A stretch of 64,000 nucleotides of DNA, from contig NZ_JHUV01000011.1 in assembly GCF_000619805.1 (NCBI RefSeq), positions 1-64,000 of the forward strand, given 5' to 3'. Both the position numbers and the translations under genes were made by a program. This DNA is from Sulfurihydrogenibium subterraneum DSM 15120. Its GTDB lineage: Bacteria > Aquificota > Aquificia > Aquificales > Hydrogenothermaceae. The notes under the pieces are model-generated. The model saw only the letters and a list, made by a program, of their open reading frames with translations. It was not told the DNA's origin and did not search any database. Of the stretch, positions 8,464-17,894 are shown one piece after another (the first letter of the stretch is position 1; every line of letters starts with the position of its first letter).

Positions 8464-8748
8464 ATGATAGATAGAGAAACAGTTGTAAAAGTAGCACAAC
8501 TCTCTAAGTTAAAATTAAATGAAAACGAGGTAAATTTGTTTTCTAAACAGTTTAACGACATTATATCATTTGTAGAAAAGCTAAAAGAGGTTGACACTGA
8601 AGGCATACCGCCTTTTTACGAGCTCAAGTTAGAGGAAGGACTTTACAGAGAAGACAGTCCTACCCAGTCTCTATCTAATGAAGAAGCACTATCTAACGCA
8701 CCACAAAAAGAAGGTGGTTTTTTTATAGTCCCAAGAGTTGTAGGATAA
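8464..8748 (+). CDS. gatC: Asp/Glu-tRNA amidotransferase subunit C
   Basis: GatC is the small scaffold of the GatCAB complex, which converts Glu-tRNA(Gln) (and often Asp-tRNA(Asn)) to the amidated form. The 94-residue protein shows the family pattern: VAQLSKLKL near the start and a central helix FNDIISFVEKLKEVDTEG. GAGGTGA at 8452-8458 precedes the ATG. gatA and gatB are not adjacent, as often happens in Aquificales. The tRNA-Gln gene at 58890 encodes a likely substrate. recA follows after 12 bp, so the two are probably co-transcribed. Confidence 0.9.
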   Translation: MIDRETVVKVAQLSKLKLNENEVNLFSKQFNDIISFVEKLKEVDTEGIPPFYELKLEEGLYREDSPTQSLSNEEALSNAPQKEGGFFIVPRVVG

Positions 8749-8760
8749 GGAGGTTTTTAA

Positions 8761-9771
8761 ATGGATTTAGAAGCAAAGAAAAAAGCTCTAGAGAGTGCAA
8801 TTTTACAAATAGAGAAAAGATACGGAAAAGGGTCTTTAATGACTCTATCTTCAGAAGGTATAAAATCTGTTGAGGCAATTCCTTCTGGGTCTATTTCATT
8901 AGATATAGCAACTGGTATAGGTGGAATACCTAAAGGCAGAGTAATTGAGATATATGGTCCAGAATCCTCTGGAAAAACAACATTAACCTTACACATAATA
9001 GCAGAGGCTCAAAAGAGAGGCGGTAAAGCAGTTTTCATAGATGCAGAGCATGCTTTTGACCCTAAGTATGCAAAAGCTATAGGTGTAAACCTTGATGATT
9101 TAATTATCTCCCAACCAGATTACGGAGAGCAAGCAATAGAGATAGCAGAGACATTAGTAAGAAGTAATGCGGTTGACGTTATAGTTATAGACTCTGTTGC
9201 TGCTTTAGTTCCAAAAGCAGAGTTAGAAGGAGATATAGAGGACTCAAACGTAGGACTTCACGCAAGACTTATGTCTAAGGCAATGAGGGTTTTAAAAGGA
9301 GCTGTAAACAAAAGTAATACAGCTTTAATACTTATAAACCAGATAAGAGAAAAAGTTGGTGTAATGTTTGGAAATCCAGAAACAACAACAGGTGGTAGAG
9401 CTATAAAGTTTTTTGCAGATATGAGAATGGAAGTTAGAAAAAGCGATTTAAAAACAGATGGAGAAAAGGTAGGAAGCAGAGTTAAAGTAAAAGTTGTAAA
9501 AAATAAACTTGCACCACCTTTTAAAGAAGCAGAGTTTGACGTTATATACGGAGAAGGTATATCAAAAGAAGGAGAGATACTTGATTTAGGAGAAGAAATA
9601 GGTATTATTAAGAAAAGTGGGGCTTGGTACTCTTACAAGGATGAAGACACAAAAGAAGAGATAAAACTTGGACAAGGTAGAGAAAAAGCGAGAGAGTTTT
9701 TAAAACAAAACCCAGATATTACCCAAAAAATAGAAAATCTCATAAAAGAGAGGTTGTTAAATGGAGCTTGA
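8761..9771 (+). CDS. recA: Recombinase RecA
   Basis: ATP-dependent strand exchange and SOS co-protease. Walker A is GPESSGKTT (about residues 65-73). The DNA-binding loop region [20 protein letters not shown] is intact, and the 336-residue length is normal. AAGGAGG directly before position 8756 is a strong ribosome binding site for the ATG. The last codons overlap pilT by 11 bp. recX, its usual inhibitor and partner, is two genes downstream, so the operon links recombination with a pilus motor. No LexA-type box was identified. Confidence 0.98.
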   Translation: MDLEAKKKALESAILQIEKRYGKGSLMTLSSEGIKSVEAIPSGSISLDIATGIGGIPKGRVIEIYGPESSGKTTLTLHIIAEAQKRGGKAVFIDAEHAFDPKYAKAIGVNLDDLIISQPDYGEQAIEIAETLVRSNAVDVIVIDSVAALVPKAELEGDIEDSNVGLHARLMSKAMRVLKGAVNKSNTALILINQIREKVGVMFGNPETTTGGRAIKFFADMRMEVRKSDLKTDGEKVGSRVKVKVVKNKLAPPFKEAEFDVIYGEGISKEGEILDLGEEIGIIKKSGAWYSYKDEDTKEEIKLGQGREKAREFLKQNPDITQKIENLIKERLLNGA

Positions 9772-10876
9772 CGCAGTTTTAACAGTAGCGGTTAATTCAA
9801 AAGCTTCTGACATACACCTAAAGATAGGCTCAAAACCTAAAATGAGGGTAAATACTATACTAAGAGACATTCCTGGATTTGACTTAATAACGCCACAAGA
9901 TATGGTTGGTTTTGTTAATAAAATTTTAGAAAAATCAGAAAGCAAAAAAGCAGAACTTGTTAAAAATGGGGAGGTTGATATATCATACTCAATACAAGGA
10001 TTAAGTAGATTCAGAGTTAATATATACAAACAAAGAGGTACTTATGCAATAGCTTTAAGAGTACTTAAAACTATTATACCGTCTATTGAGTCTTTAATGC
10101 TTCCAGAAGTTATAAAAAAAATAGCAGAAGAACCTAGGGGTTTAGTACTAGTTACGGGACCAACAGGTTCTGGTAAATCTACAACCCTAGCATCAATGCT
10201 TGATTATAGAAACGAGATTTTTGAAGAAACTATTATAACTATTGAAGATCCCATAGAATACATATTTAGAGATAAAAAAGCCTATATAGTTCAAAGAGAA
10301 GTTGATTTAGATACAAAAGATTTTTACACAGGACTAAGAGCTGCTCTCCGTGAAGACCCTGATGTTGTAATGGTTGGAGAGATGAGAGATTTAGAAACAA
10401 TCCAAACTGCATTAAGAGCGGCTGAAACTGGACACTTTGTTTTATCAACACTTCATACACAAGATGCAAAAGATACAATAAGCAGAATAATAAACATGTT
10501 CCCCGCAGAAGAACAGAATCACCTTAGGATTCTCCTTGCTGCTGTGCTAAAAGCTATCATATCTCAGAGACTTATACCAAGAAAGGATGGAAACGGTGTA
10601 GTTCCAGCTGTTGAGATACTTATAAACACCGGAGCAATAACAGATGCAATACAAAATCCAGATAAACTATTTATGATCCAAGATTTGATGGAAAAAGGCA
10701 AAAAGCAGTACGGAATGCAGACTTTTGATCAAGCAGTTGTTGAACTTTATGAAAAAGGTTTAATATCTTATGAAGACGCATTACTCTACGCTACAAACCC
10801 TTCAGACGTAGAACTAAAAATAAAAGGAATAACGTCAGGAGAAGATGAAACAGATTTCGGAACCTATGGATTCTAA
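9761..10876 (+). CDS. pilT: Type IV pilus retraction ATPase PilT
   Basis: Hexameric cytoplasmic motor that depolymerises type IV pili for twitching motility and DNA uptake. The N-terminal PAS-like domain begins with [11 protein letters not shown]. Walker A is GPTGSGKST, the Asp box is [10 protein letters not shown], and the His box is [11 protein letters not shown]. The 371-residue length matches PilT and not the longer PilB. It is nested between recA and recX with overlaps at both ends; together with dprA at 31344 this supports natural transformation ability. Confidence 0.95.
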   Translation: MELDAVLTVAVNSKASDIHLKIGSKPKMRVNTILRDIPGFDLITPQDMVGFVNKILEKSESKKAELVKNGEVDISYSIQGLSRFRVNIYKQRGTYAIALRVLKTIIPSIESLMLPEVIKKIAEEPRGLVLVTGPTGSGKSTTLASMLDYRNEIFEETIITIEDPIEYIFRDKKAYIVQREVDLDTKDFYTGLRAALREDPDVVMVGEMRDLETIQTALRAAETGHFVLSTLHTQDAKDTISRIINMFPAEEQNHLRILLAAVLKAIISQRLIPRKDGNGVVPAVEILINTGAITDAIQNPDKLFMIQDLMEKGKKQYGMQTFDQAVVELYEKGLISYEDALLYATNPSDVELKIKGITSGEDETDFGTYGF

Positions 10877-11285
10877 TGTCAAAAGCTATGCTTACAAACT
10901 TTTATCAAAAAAAGATTACTTTAAGGAAGAGTTAAAAAACAAACTATTAAGGAAAGGCTTTGAAGAAAGGCAAGTAGAAGAAGTTATAAAACATTTAGAA
11001 AGTCAAGGGCTTTTAAACGACGAAAAACTAAAAGAAAGATACAAAGAAGTTTACATAAACAAAGGTAAGAGCTATTTAAAACTAAGAAACAGCCTTTATA
11101 GAAAAGGCATTACAGAAATTGATCTTTCTGAAGATGAAGAACTTAAATCAGCTTTGAATCTTTTAAAAAAATCTTTCAAAAAAGAAAAAACCTTTGAGAA
11201 TATGGTAAAATTTCTTAAGAATAGAGGATTTAGATACAGTGTTATTAAAAAAGCCATTGAAATAATGCTTAAAGAGGAAGAATGA
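10845..11285 (+). CDS. recX: Regulatory protein RecX
   Basis: Modulates RecA filaments. The protein has 146 residues of three-helix RecX repeats; a diagnostic stretch is KDYFKEELKNKLLRKGF followed by VEEVIKHLESQGLLND. ATG at 10845 is chosen because AGGAGA lies just before it; a second ATG at 10866 lacks a clear site. It overlaps the end of pilT by 32 bp and shares ATGA with ribF. The link to recA through the same operon strengthens the call. Confidence 0.88.
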   Translation: MKQISEPMDSNVKSYAYKLLSKKDYFKEELKNKLLRKGFEERQVEEVIKHLESQGLLNDEKLKERYKEVYINKGKSYLKLRNSLYRKGITEIDLSEDEELKSALNLLKKSFKKEKTFENMVKFLKNRGFRYSVIKKAIEIMLKEEE

Positions 11286-12217
11286 CTAAAATCCTGCACT
11301 TAAAAGACCTTCCTATAACAGAAAATACAGTTTGCACCGTTGGAAATTTTGACGGTTTACACTTAGGGCACAGAGAAATAATCAAAAAAGTAAAAGAAAT
11401 AGCAAAAAAAGAAAATTTAAAATCGTTGGTAATAACTTTCCATCCACATCCAAGAAAAATACTAAACCCAGAAAAGCCTATATGTAGTATTGTAAACTTA
11501 GAAACTAAGATATACCTGTTTAAAAAAGAAAACGTAGATTATCTGCTTATTATAGAATTTAGGCAAAACTTTTATCAAAAGTCAGCTTTTGAGTTTTTAA
11601 ACTTTCTAAAAGATACTCTTAAATGTAAAATCCTAATAGTAGGAAAAGATTGGAAGTTTGGTTTTAAACAAGAGGGTAATATAGAGTATGCAAAAAAAGT
11701 AGGAAATTCTTTAGGAATAAAAGTTATTCCCGTTGAAGATATAAAGTCAAACAGTAGTAGGATAAGTAGTAGTTTAATTAGAGAACTTTTATCAAAAGGG
11801 GACTTAAAAAAAATAGAAAAACTTCTTGGAAGAAAGTACTTTTTAATAGGAAAGGTTGTTAAGGGAGATGGAAAAGGAAGAGAGATAGGATTTCCAACTA
11901 TAAACCTTAAACCTGATGATGACCTTTGTTTAAAAAAAGGCGTCTACGCAGGACACTTAGAAAAAGATGAAAAATTATACAAAGCTGTTATAAACTACGG
12001 AAACAGACCAACTATAGACGGAAAAAAAACGTTTATAGAGATCCACATCATAGAAGAAGGTTTTAATACAAAAATTGAAGAAGATTACATAAAAGTGTAT
12101 TTTATACAATACCTACGAGAAGAAAAAAAGTTTGAATCTATAGAAACGCTCAAAAATCAGATAAAATTAGATATACAAAAAGCAAAAGAGGTTTTAGAAG
12201 TTGAAAAAGTGGTTTAG
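11282..12217 (+). CDS. ribF: Bifunctional riboflavin kinase / FAD synthetase
   Basis: Makes FMN and then FAD. The N-terminal nucleotidyltransferase has TVGNFDGLHLGH (HxGH) near residues 19-30 and the later SSSLIRELLSKGD region (ISSS-type). The C-terminal kinase domain has KGDGKGREIGFPTINL and GVYAG. The 311-residue length is typical. Its end overlaps the next gene's TTG start by 17 bp, so the recA-to-rimM run is one tightly packed transcript. Confidence 0.95.
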   Translation: MTKILHLKDLPITENTVCTVGNFDGLHLGHREIIKKVKEIAKKENLKSLVITFHPHPRKILNPEKPICSIVNLETKIYLFKKENVDYLLIIEFRQNFYQKSAFEFLNFLKDTLKCKILIVGKDWKFGFKQEGNIEYAKKVGNSLGIKVIPVEDIKSNSSRISSSLIRELLSKGDLKKIEKLLGRKYFLIGKVVKGDGKGREIGFPTINLKPDDDLCLKKGVYAGHLEKDEKLYKAVINYGNRPTIDGKKTFIEIHIIEEGFNTKIEEDYIKVYFIQYLREEKKFESIETLKNQIKLDIQKAKEVLEVEKVV

Positions 12218-14966
12218 TATAATAATGCTATTTCTTATATTTCATTACTCATTTGCAAGCCAAATAAAACTTCCAGAAGTAGTATTTCCTATTGAGATAG
12301 TATCCCAGATTTTAGAAGAAAAAAAGCCTCTACCACCACCAAGCTACATAGAGTTTAAACCTCTCTACGAAAATTTAAGTGTAAACCAGTATTTACCAAT
12401 AGAAAAACCCTACTTCGTAAAATTACCAGTCCTTACAATAGAAAAACCTAGGGCATACTTAGGAATACCACCTTCTAATGCTTTACTTGCAGACAGTATA
12501 GATTATTTTCAAAGAGGAGACTTTATATTTGCCCAAGAAAACTTAAAAAAGTTTATAGAAAAGTATAAAGACAACAAAAACCTATTTTACGCTTATTACT
12601 TACTTGGCTATATAGACTTTGAACTAAAAAATTACCAAGAAAGTATGAAAAACTTAGAAAAAAGTTGCACTTTAAACCCACTTAAAGAAAACTGTCTATC
12701 CTACGCGATTACGCTTATAATAAACAACGAATTTGATAAAGCTAAAGAAGTTTTAGACAACATTAACCAAGACAAAGATGTGATGTTTTACAAGTCGGTA
12801 GTTCAAATGTTAAAATCAAAACAAATATATGTTCCTAAATTACAATGTGATGACTTAGATGTAGAAAGCGTGAACTACTGCAAATACTTTTTAAAGCACG
12901 CTTTATTTTTATCTGGAAAATATAAAGATTCTTTAGATTACCATTACAACGGGGAAGATAAAAAACTTCAAAAGATATCTATGATTTTAGACGGTTTTAA
13001 CTACTATTTTTTAAAAGATTACATAAAAGCAAAAGATACATTTGAAAAATTTTTAAGTAAAAACCTTTCTAACGATAATCTAACAAACTTAGCTTACTTT
13101 GGACTTGGCTTAATAGATTCAGGTAAAGCAGAAAATTATGCTCAAATTTTAGAGACAAGAGACACTTACCTAAGTTATTACCTTTATCTAAAGGTTATAA
13201 ATAACTATGCATCATCAAACAACTGGCTTGATACTTTTATACATATACAAAAAGTCTTAAATCTAACAGATAGAAATAAAGAAAACTTAAGATTTTCACT
13301 GGCTGTGGCACTTTACAACTTAAAAAACTACGAGTATGCTCTTAACATATTTAGTGAGTTAGCAAAAGAAAAAAATGATGAAGAAACATACCTTTACTGT
13401 GGACTTTCAGCTTACGCAGCAAAACTTTACAAAAAAGCTCAAGAATGTTTGTCTAAGGTTGTAGAAAGTAAAGATTTAGAAAAAAAGAAAACAGTCTTAA
13501 CATTTTTAGCAGAAATCTATTACATAACAGATGATGAAGAAAATTACATAAACACCGTATCTATGCTAAAAGAGTTAGACGAAGACCTTGCTTACAACTA
13601 CCTTGGATGGTACTTCTTTAAAAATAAAGACTATCTAAACGCTTACAAATCATTTAAAGACCCATACATGAAAGCAGTTTCTATATTTAACTACGGAGAC
13701 ATCCAAAAAGCAAAACAGCTAATAGAAGGAAAAAATGATAGAAAATCTTTATTTTTATCAGCTTACATAGACATAAAACAAGGAGATTTAGAAGCTGCAA
13801 GGTATAAATTAAAACAAGTAGCCCAGCAATCTAAAGATGAACTATCAAAAAAAGCTATGTACCTTTACGCATACCTTTACTTCTCAGAAGAAAACTTTCA
13901 GCAAGCAATAAAAGAGTTTGAAAATTTTAGAAATACATTTAAAGAAGATGATATATACAATCAAAAAGCACTACTAAGAATAGCAGACAGTTATTTCAAC
14001 TTAGGAGAAAAAGACCTTGCGAGAAGTATGTATAGAGAGTTTATAGAAAAGTATAAAGGTAAAAAAGAAGCTGTAGATGCAGCTTACAACTTAGTTTTAC
14101 TTGAAACAAAAGGAGAAAACCAAGAAAAAGATAAAGTTATAGAGGATTTTATATCTAAATATCCAGACTATCTTCTTATAAACACCTTAAAACTTCAACT
14201 TGCGTCTATATACGAAGAAAAAGGAGAGATAGAAAAAGCCATTAAAATATATCAACAGCTTTCAAATTCCCAAGACAAAGATTCTTTACTTGCCAAGTAC
14301 AAATTAGCCCAAATCTATGAAAGAGCTAATCAAAACGACAAAGCAAAAGAAATTTTAATTGAGCTTATAAATTCACAAGACCCAGATATAAAATTTAAAA
14401 GTAATTTACTCTTAGCTCAAATTTACGAAAAAGAAGCAAACCTTGACCAAGCAATACAGATTTACCAGAATATATCAGACAACGACGATGTTAAATTTAA
14501 ACTTTCTACAGTCCTTGTTCAAGTAGGAAGATACAACGAGGCTCTTAATTATCTAAAAGAACTTTTAGACAGGTATCCAGAAAAATCACCAGAAATATCT
14601 TTTTACATAGGTAAAATAAAGTATCTACAAGGACTAAACGACGAAGCGTTAAACTACTTAGAGCTATCTACAAGGTCTCAAAACTATACAATTGCATCAG
14701 AAAGCTACTTCTTAATAGGAGAGATTTATAGTAAGAAAAAGGATTTAAATAAAGCCTTAAACGCATACTTAAATGCTATATACACAAACCCTAACCTAAA
14801 CGATACAACAGCCCAAGCAAGATTAAAAGCAGCTGATATTCTAATAAAAGCAGAAAAAAGAAAAGAAGCCTCTTGCCTACTTACACCATTACTGGATTAT
14901 AATAATGAAAATATAAAAACAGATGTAAGAGAAAAACTAAAGAATTTACCAAAGTGTTTAAGGTAG
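12201..14966 (+). CDS. Large secreted or periplasmic TPR-repeat protein, function unknown
   Basis: The 921-residue protein begins with a signal peptide (charged KK, then a hydrophobic run to about residue 18, SFAS cleavage-like site). A Pro-rich linker leads into serial tetratricopeptide repeats from about residue 90 to the C terminus, seen as recurring A-x2-Y-x3-G-x8-A-x4 patterns such as LLGYIDFELKNYQESMKNL and LRIADSYFNLGEKDLARSMY. TPR arrays scaffold protein complexes, for example in outer-membrane or pilus assembly. No enzymatic domain is seen. It starts at TTG 12201 within ribF and is followed 4 bp later by rimM. A pilus or envelope role is possible but unproven. Confidence 0.8.
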   Translation: MKKWFSIIMLFLIFHYSFASQIKLPEVVFPIEIVSQILEEKKPLPPPSYIEFKPLYENLSVNQYLPIEKPYFVKLPVLTIEKPRAYLGIPPSNALLADSIDYFQRGDFIFAQENLKKFIEKYKDNKNLFYAYYLLGYIDFELKNYQESMKNLEKSCTLNPLKENCLSYAITLIINNEFDKAKEVLDNINQDKDVMFYKSVVQMLKSKQIYVPKLQCDDLDVESVNYCKYFLKHALFLSGKYKDSLDYHYNGEDKKLQKISMILDGFNYYFLKDYIKAKDTFEKFLSKNLSNDNLTNLAYFGLGLIDSGKAENYAQILETRDTYLSYYLYLKVINNYASSNNWLDTFIHIQKVLNLTDRNKENLRFSLAVALYNLKNYEYALNIFSELAKEKNDEETYLYCGLSAYAAKLYKKAQECLSKVVESKDLEKKKTVLTFLAEIYYITDDEENYINTVSMLKELDEDLAYNYLGWYFFKNKDYLNAYKSFKDPYMKAVSIFNYGDIQKAKQLIEGKNDRKSLFLSAYIDIKQGDLEAARYKLKQVAQQSKDELSKKAMYLYAYLYFSEENFQQAIKEFENFRNTFKEDDIYNQKALLRIADSYFNLGEKDLARSMYREFIEKYKGKKEAVDAAYNLVLLETKGENQEKDKVIEDFISKYPDYLLINTLKLQLASIYEEKGEIEKAIKIYQQLSNSQDKDSLLAKYKLAQIYERANQNDKAKEILIELINSQDPDIKFKSNLLLAQIYEKEANLDQAIQIYQNISDNDDVKFKLSTVLVQVGRYNEALNYLKELLDRYPEKSPEISFYIGKIKYLQGLNDEALNYLELSTRSQNYTIASESYFLIGEIYSKKKDLNKALNAYLNAIYTNPNLNDTTAQARLKAADILIKAEKRKEASCLLTPLLDYNNENIKTDVREKLKNLPKCLR

Positions 14967-14970
14967 GAAG

Positions 14971-15477
14971 ATGAAAAAAGAAAATATGGTAGTAGCAGGA
15001 AAATTACACTCAACCCACGGAGTAAAAGGAAACCTAAAGTTAGAGCTTTTCCACGAAAAAATAAGACTTCCAAACATAGTTTATATAGAAGATGAAGAAA
15101 CAAAAGAATTAGTACCATTAGAAATAGAGTTTATAGATAGAGTAAAAAAACTGATAATGTTTAAAGGATACGACACACCAGAAAAAGCAAAGGAAATATC
15201 CCAAAAACTTATCTATATACCTCAAGAGAACCTGCCAAAGTTAAATGAAAATGAGTACTACATATTCCAACTGGAAGGTTGCGAAGTCATCTTTAAAGAT
15301 AAAGTAGTTGGAAAGGTAGAAAAAGTTGATGATAGACTTCCACAAATTTATCTAATTATAAAATGTACAGATGATAAAACCAGATACTTACCGTTTATAA
15401 ATCAATTTGTTGAAAATGTTGATATTGAAAACAAAAAAATAACAGTAACACCTCCAGAAGGATGGTTTACTTTGTAG
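14971..15477 (+). CDS. rimM: 16S rRNA processing / ribosome maturation factor RimM
   Basis: Assists maturation of the 30S head with ribosomal protein S19. The N-terminal RimM barrel has GKLHSTHGVKGNLKL, and the C-terminal PRC-barrel-like domain has YYIFQLEGCEV and LPFINQFVENVDIENKKI. The 168-residue length is normal. Usually rimM sits with rpsP, trmD and rplS; here rplS is about 9 kb away, so the classic cluster is split. The stop is directly followed by the next ATG. Confidence 0.92.
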   Translation: MKKENMVVAGKLHSTHGVKGNLKLELFHEKIRLPNIVYIEDEETKELVPLEIEFIDRVKKLIMFKGYDTPEKAKEISQKLIYIPQENLPKLNENEYYIFQLEGCEVIFKDKVVGKVEKVDDRLPQIYLIIKCTDDKTRYLPFINQFVENVDIENKKITVTPPEGWFTL

Positions 15478-16497
15478 ATGAAAATACTACATAGATACAT
15501 CTTAAAAAAATTTTTTAAAAGATTTATAACCTTAATAGGACTTTTTTCTATTGTAATAACCTCATCTCAGCTTCTACATCTTCCAAACTTTGCTTACACT
15601 ATGAACTTAATAGACTTTTTACAGCTTTTAACGATGATAGATATATCTTTTTTAAAATATCAAATCCTTTTTGGATTTTTTATTGCTTGGCTTTTAGTAG
15701 GAATAAGTATAAGAGAAAATAACGAAATTTACGCTATTTATTCGTTGGGAGTATCACAAAGAGAGCTCTTAAAACCAGTTTTTATAGCTACGCTATTATT
15801 TGTAGTTTTATCATTAGTAATATCATTAACACTTATTCCTTATGCAAATCAAGAAAGGTCAAAGTTTTTAACCTTAAAAGTAAGAAACTACATATTAGAA
15901 AGTATTCAGCCCAAAAACTTCTCAAAAATAAACGAAAATATATCAGTTTACGTTGAAAATAAAGAAAATAACACTTTACACAAAATCATAATATATAACA
16001 AATCAAATAAATACCTGATAACAGCAAAAGAAGGAATATTCTTCCAAGATAAAGTTATTTTAAAAGACGGATACATACACATTCCTTCAGAAAGGTCTTT
16101 TAATGTTATAAAGTATGAAAAATACAGCTTCAGTTTAGATGCTTCCTACGTCAAAGACATTCCCCTTGAGGATTACAAAACTTCTCAGCTCCTAAGTGTT
16201 TTTTTCTCAAAGGAAAAGGATTATCAAAAAGCTTACTCTGTGTTAGTTGACAGAATATTTTTCCCAATTCCCTTTATCTTTATAGGTTTTATTGGTTTTC
16301 TGTCAGGCTTAAAACTCTCTAATTCTAAAGAGACACTTTTATCTTTGGTTATATCAATTTCTATATTTTACATGGTCTTAAACTATCTGTTTATAAGGAT
16401 GATAGAAAAAAACATACTGGTTTCTTTTGTCTATTTATTAGTTCTAATTTTATTTTTTGGCACTATTTTAAGATTTATCTGGAAAAAATCAGAATAA
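15478..16497 (+). CDS. LptF/LptG-family lipopolysaccharide export permease
   Basis: Inner-membrane permease of the LptB2FG-type exporter that extracts LPS toward the periplasmic bridge. Membrane helices lie at about residues 12-32, 55-75, 100-122 near the N terminus and 260-335 near the C terminus, enclosing a periplasmic jellyroll domain. The start MKILHRYILKKFFKRF is typical for YjgP/YjgQ proteins. Whether it is LptF or LptG cannot be decided. It starts immediately after the rimM stop. Confidence 0.88.
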   Translation: MKILHRYILKKFFKRFITLIGLFSIVITSSQLLHLPNFAYTMNLIDFLQLLTMIDISFLKYQILFGFFIAWLLVGISIRENNEIYAIYSLGVSQRELLKPVFIATLLFVVLSLVISLTLIPYANQERSKFLTLKVRNYILESIQPKNFSKINENISVYVENKENNTLHKIIIYNKSNKYLITAKEGIFFQDKVILKDGYIHIPSERSFNVIKYEKYSFSLDASYVKDIPLEDYKTSQLLSVFFSKEKDYQKAYSVLVDRIFFPIPFIFIGFIGFLSGLKLSNSKETLLSLVISISIFYMVLNYLFIRMIEKNILVSFVYLLVLILFFGTILRFIWKKSE

Positions 16498-16537
16498 AGC
16501 TTATATTTATTTAAGAATAAAATAAAAGGTCGCAAAA

Positions 16538-17335
16538 ATGTTAACAGTAAGAAAGCCAGCTGTTGCAAATTTATTTTATACAGGAGACAAAGAAAGACTT
16601 TACTATACTGTAAAGAATTACATTGAAAAAGCACCTTTATATCCATACAAACCAGAAGGTTTAATTTCTCCTCACGCAGGATACATGTACAGTGGTATAG
16701 TTGCAGGTGTTTCATATAAACAGCTTCTAAACTTAGACCCAAACAAACATTACACGTTTTTACTTATTGGACCTTCTCACTACGTTTATTTACAAGGTAT
16801 TTCCTTTGGATACTATGACTTTTGGCAAACACCCCTTGGAAACGTAAAAGTAGCAAAAGAAAAAATAAATTCTTTTGTAAAATCTTATCCAAACCTTCCT
16901 ATAACCCTAAACACTTTACCTCATCAAAAGGAACATTCATTAGAAGTCCAAGTACCTTTCTTACAAGTAGTAATGAAAGATTTTGATATAGTTCCTGTTG
17001 TTTACGGAGATATAGACAGTATTTACGTAAAAAAAGTTATAGATTTCTTTAAAGATGAAAATACAGTCGTGATAATCAGCTCCGATTTAAGCCATTATTA
17101 TCCCGATAGTATTGCAAGAGAGATTGATAAAAACTGTCATATAGCAGTTGAAAAATTGGATGAAAGATATCTTGAAAACTGTGAAGCTTGTGGAAAAATA
17201 GGTATAGAAGCGATGATAAAGTATGCAAAAGAAAAAGGATTAAAAGCAAAGTTGTTAGATTACAAAACATCTGGAGAGACAGGAGGAGATTACAGTAGTG
17301 TTGTTGGATATGGAAGTTATATCTTCTATAAGTGA
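16538..17335 (+). CDS. MEMO1-family protein (AmmeMemoRadiSam system protein B)
   Basis: Member of the MEMO family, related in fold to class III extradiol dioxygenases. The putative metal-site histidines appear in SPHAGYMYSG and GPSHYVY, with further conserved residues in HSLEVQVPFL, SSDLSHY and SGETGGDYSSVVGY. The 265-residue length is typical. It overlaps by 38 bp the AMMECR1-family gene that follows; these families co-occur widely in prokaryotes, often with a radical SAM protein that is not seen here. The biochemical role in bacteria is not established. Confidence 0.9.
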   Translation: MLTVRKPAVANLFYTGDKERLYYTVKNYIEKAPLYPYKPEGLISPHAGYMYSGIVAGVSYKQLLNLDPNKHYTFLLIGPSHYVYLQGISFGYYDFWQTPLGNVKVAKEKINSFVKSYPNLPITLNTLPHQKEHSLEVQVPFLQVVMKDFDIVPVVYGDIDSIYVKKVIDFFKDENTVVIISSDLSHYYPDSIAREIDKNCHIAVEKLDERYLENCEACGKIGIEAMIKYAKEKGLKAKLLDYKTSGETGGDYSSVVGYGSYIFYK

Positions 17336-17894
17336 AGAAGAAGGTCAGTTTTTAATTAAATTAGCAAGAAAATCTATAGAGTATTACTTAACTTACAGGT
17401 CTATTTTGCCTATTAGAGAAAGTGATATACCTTTTGACAATTTAAAAAAGAAGGGAGCTTCTTTTCTAACTATAGAAACGAAACACGGAAATTTAAGAGG
17501 GTGCATAGGCTCAATAATTCCTTACAGACCTTTATACGAAGATGTAATACACAACGCTGTATCAGCTGCAGTATCAGACCTAAGATTTCCACCTTTGACG
17601 TTAGAAGAGCTTCCTAATGTAAAAATAAAAGTTTCTGTTTTAACATATCCACAACCACTTATTTATAAAGATTGGAAGTATTTACTTGATAAGTTAAAAC
17701 CTTTTGAAGATGGAGTGATAATAAAGTATAAAAACCACAGTGCAACATTTTTACCAGATGTATGGGAAGATATTCCAGCAAAGGAACTGTTTTTATCTCA
17801 TTTATGTTTAAAAGCAGGATTACCACCAGATTTTTGGAAAAAAAGACTGTTAGAAGTATACACCTACAAAACCATCCGTTTTAGTGAGCAATAA
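17298..17894 (+). CDS. AMMECR1-family protein (AmmeMemoRadiSam system protein A)
   Basis: The AMMECR1 domain covers almost the whole 198-residue chain, with the hallmark LRGCIGS (as NLRGCIGSI) and LRFPPLTLEELP. The start is uncertain: GTG at 17298 follows AGGAGG at 17281-17286 by 11 bases, while ATG at 17310 is the only nearby ATG. The start lies inside the MEMO gene, so the pair is translationally coupled. The last 31 bases overlap the opposite-strand glycosyltransferase. Molecular function is unknown. Confidence 0.88.
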   Translation: MLLDMEVISSISEEEGQFLIKLARKSIEYYLTYRSILPIRESDIPFDNLKKKGASFLTIETKHGNLRGCIGSIIPYRPLYEDVIHNAVSAAVSDLRFPPLTLEELPNVKIKVSVLTYPQPLIYKDWKYLLDKLKPFEDGVIIKYKNHSATFLPDVWEDIPAKELFLSHLCLKAGLPPDFWKKRLLEVYTYKTIRFSEQ

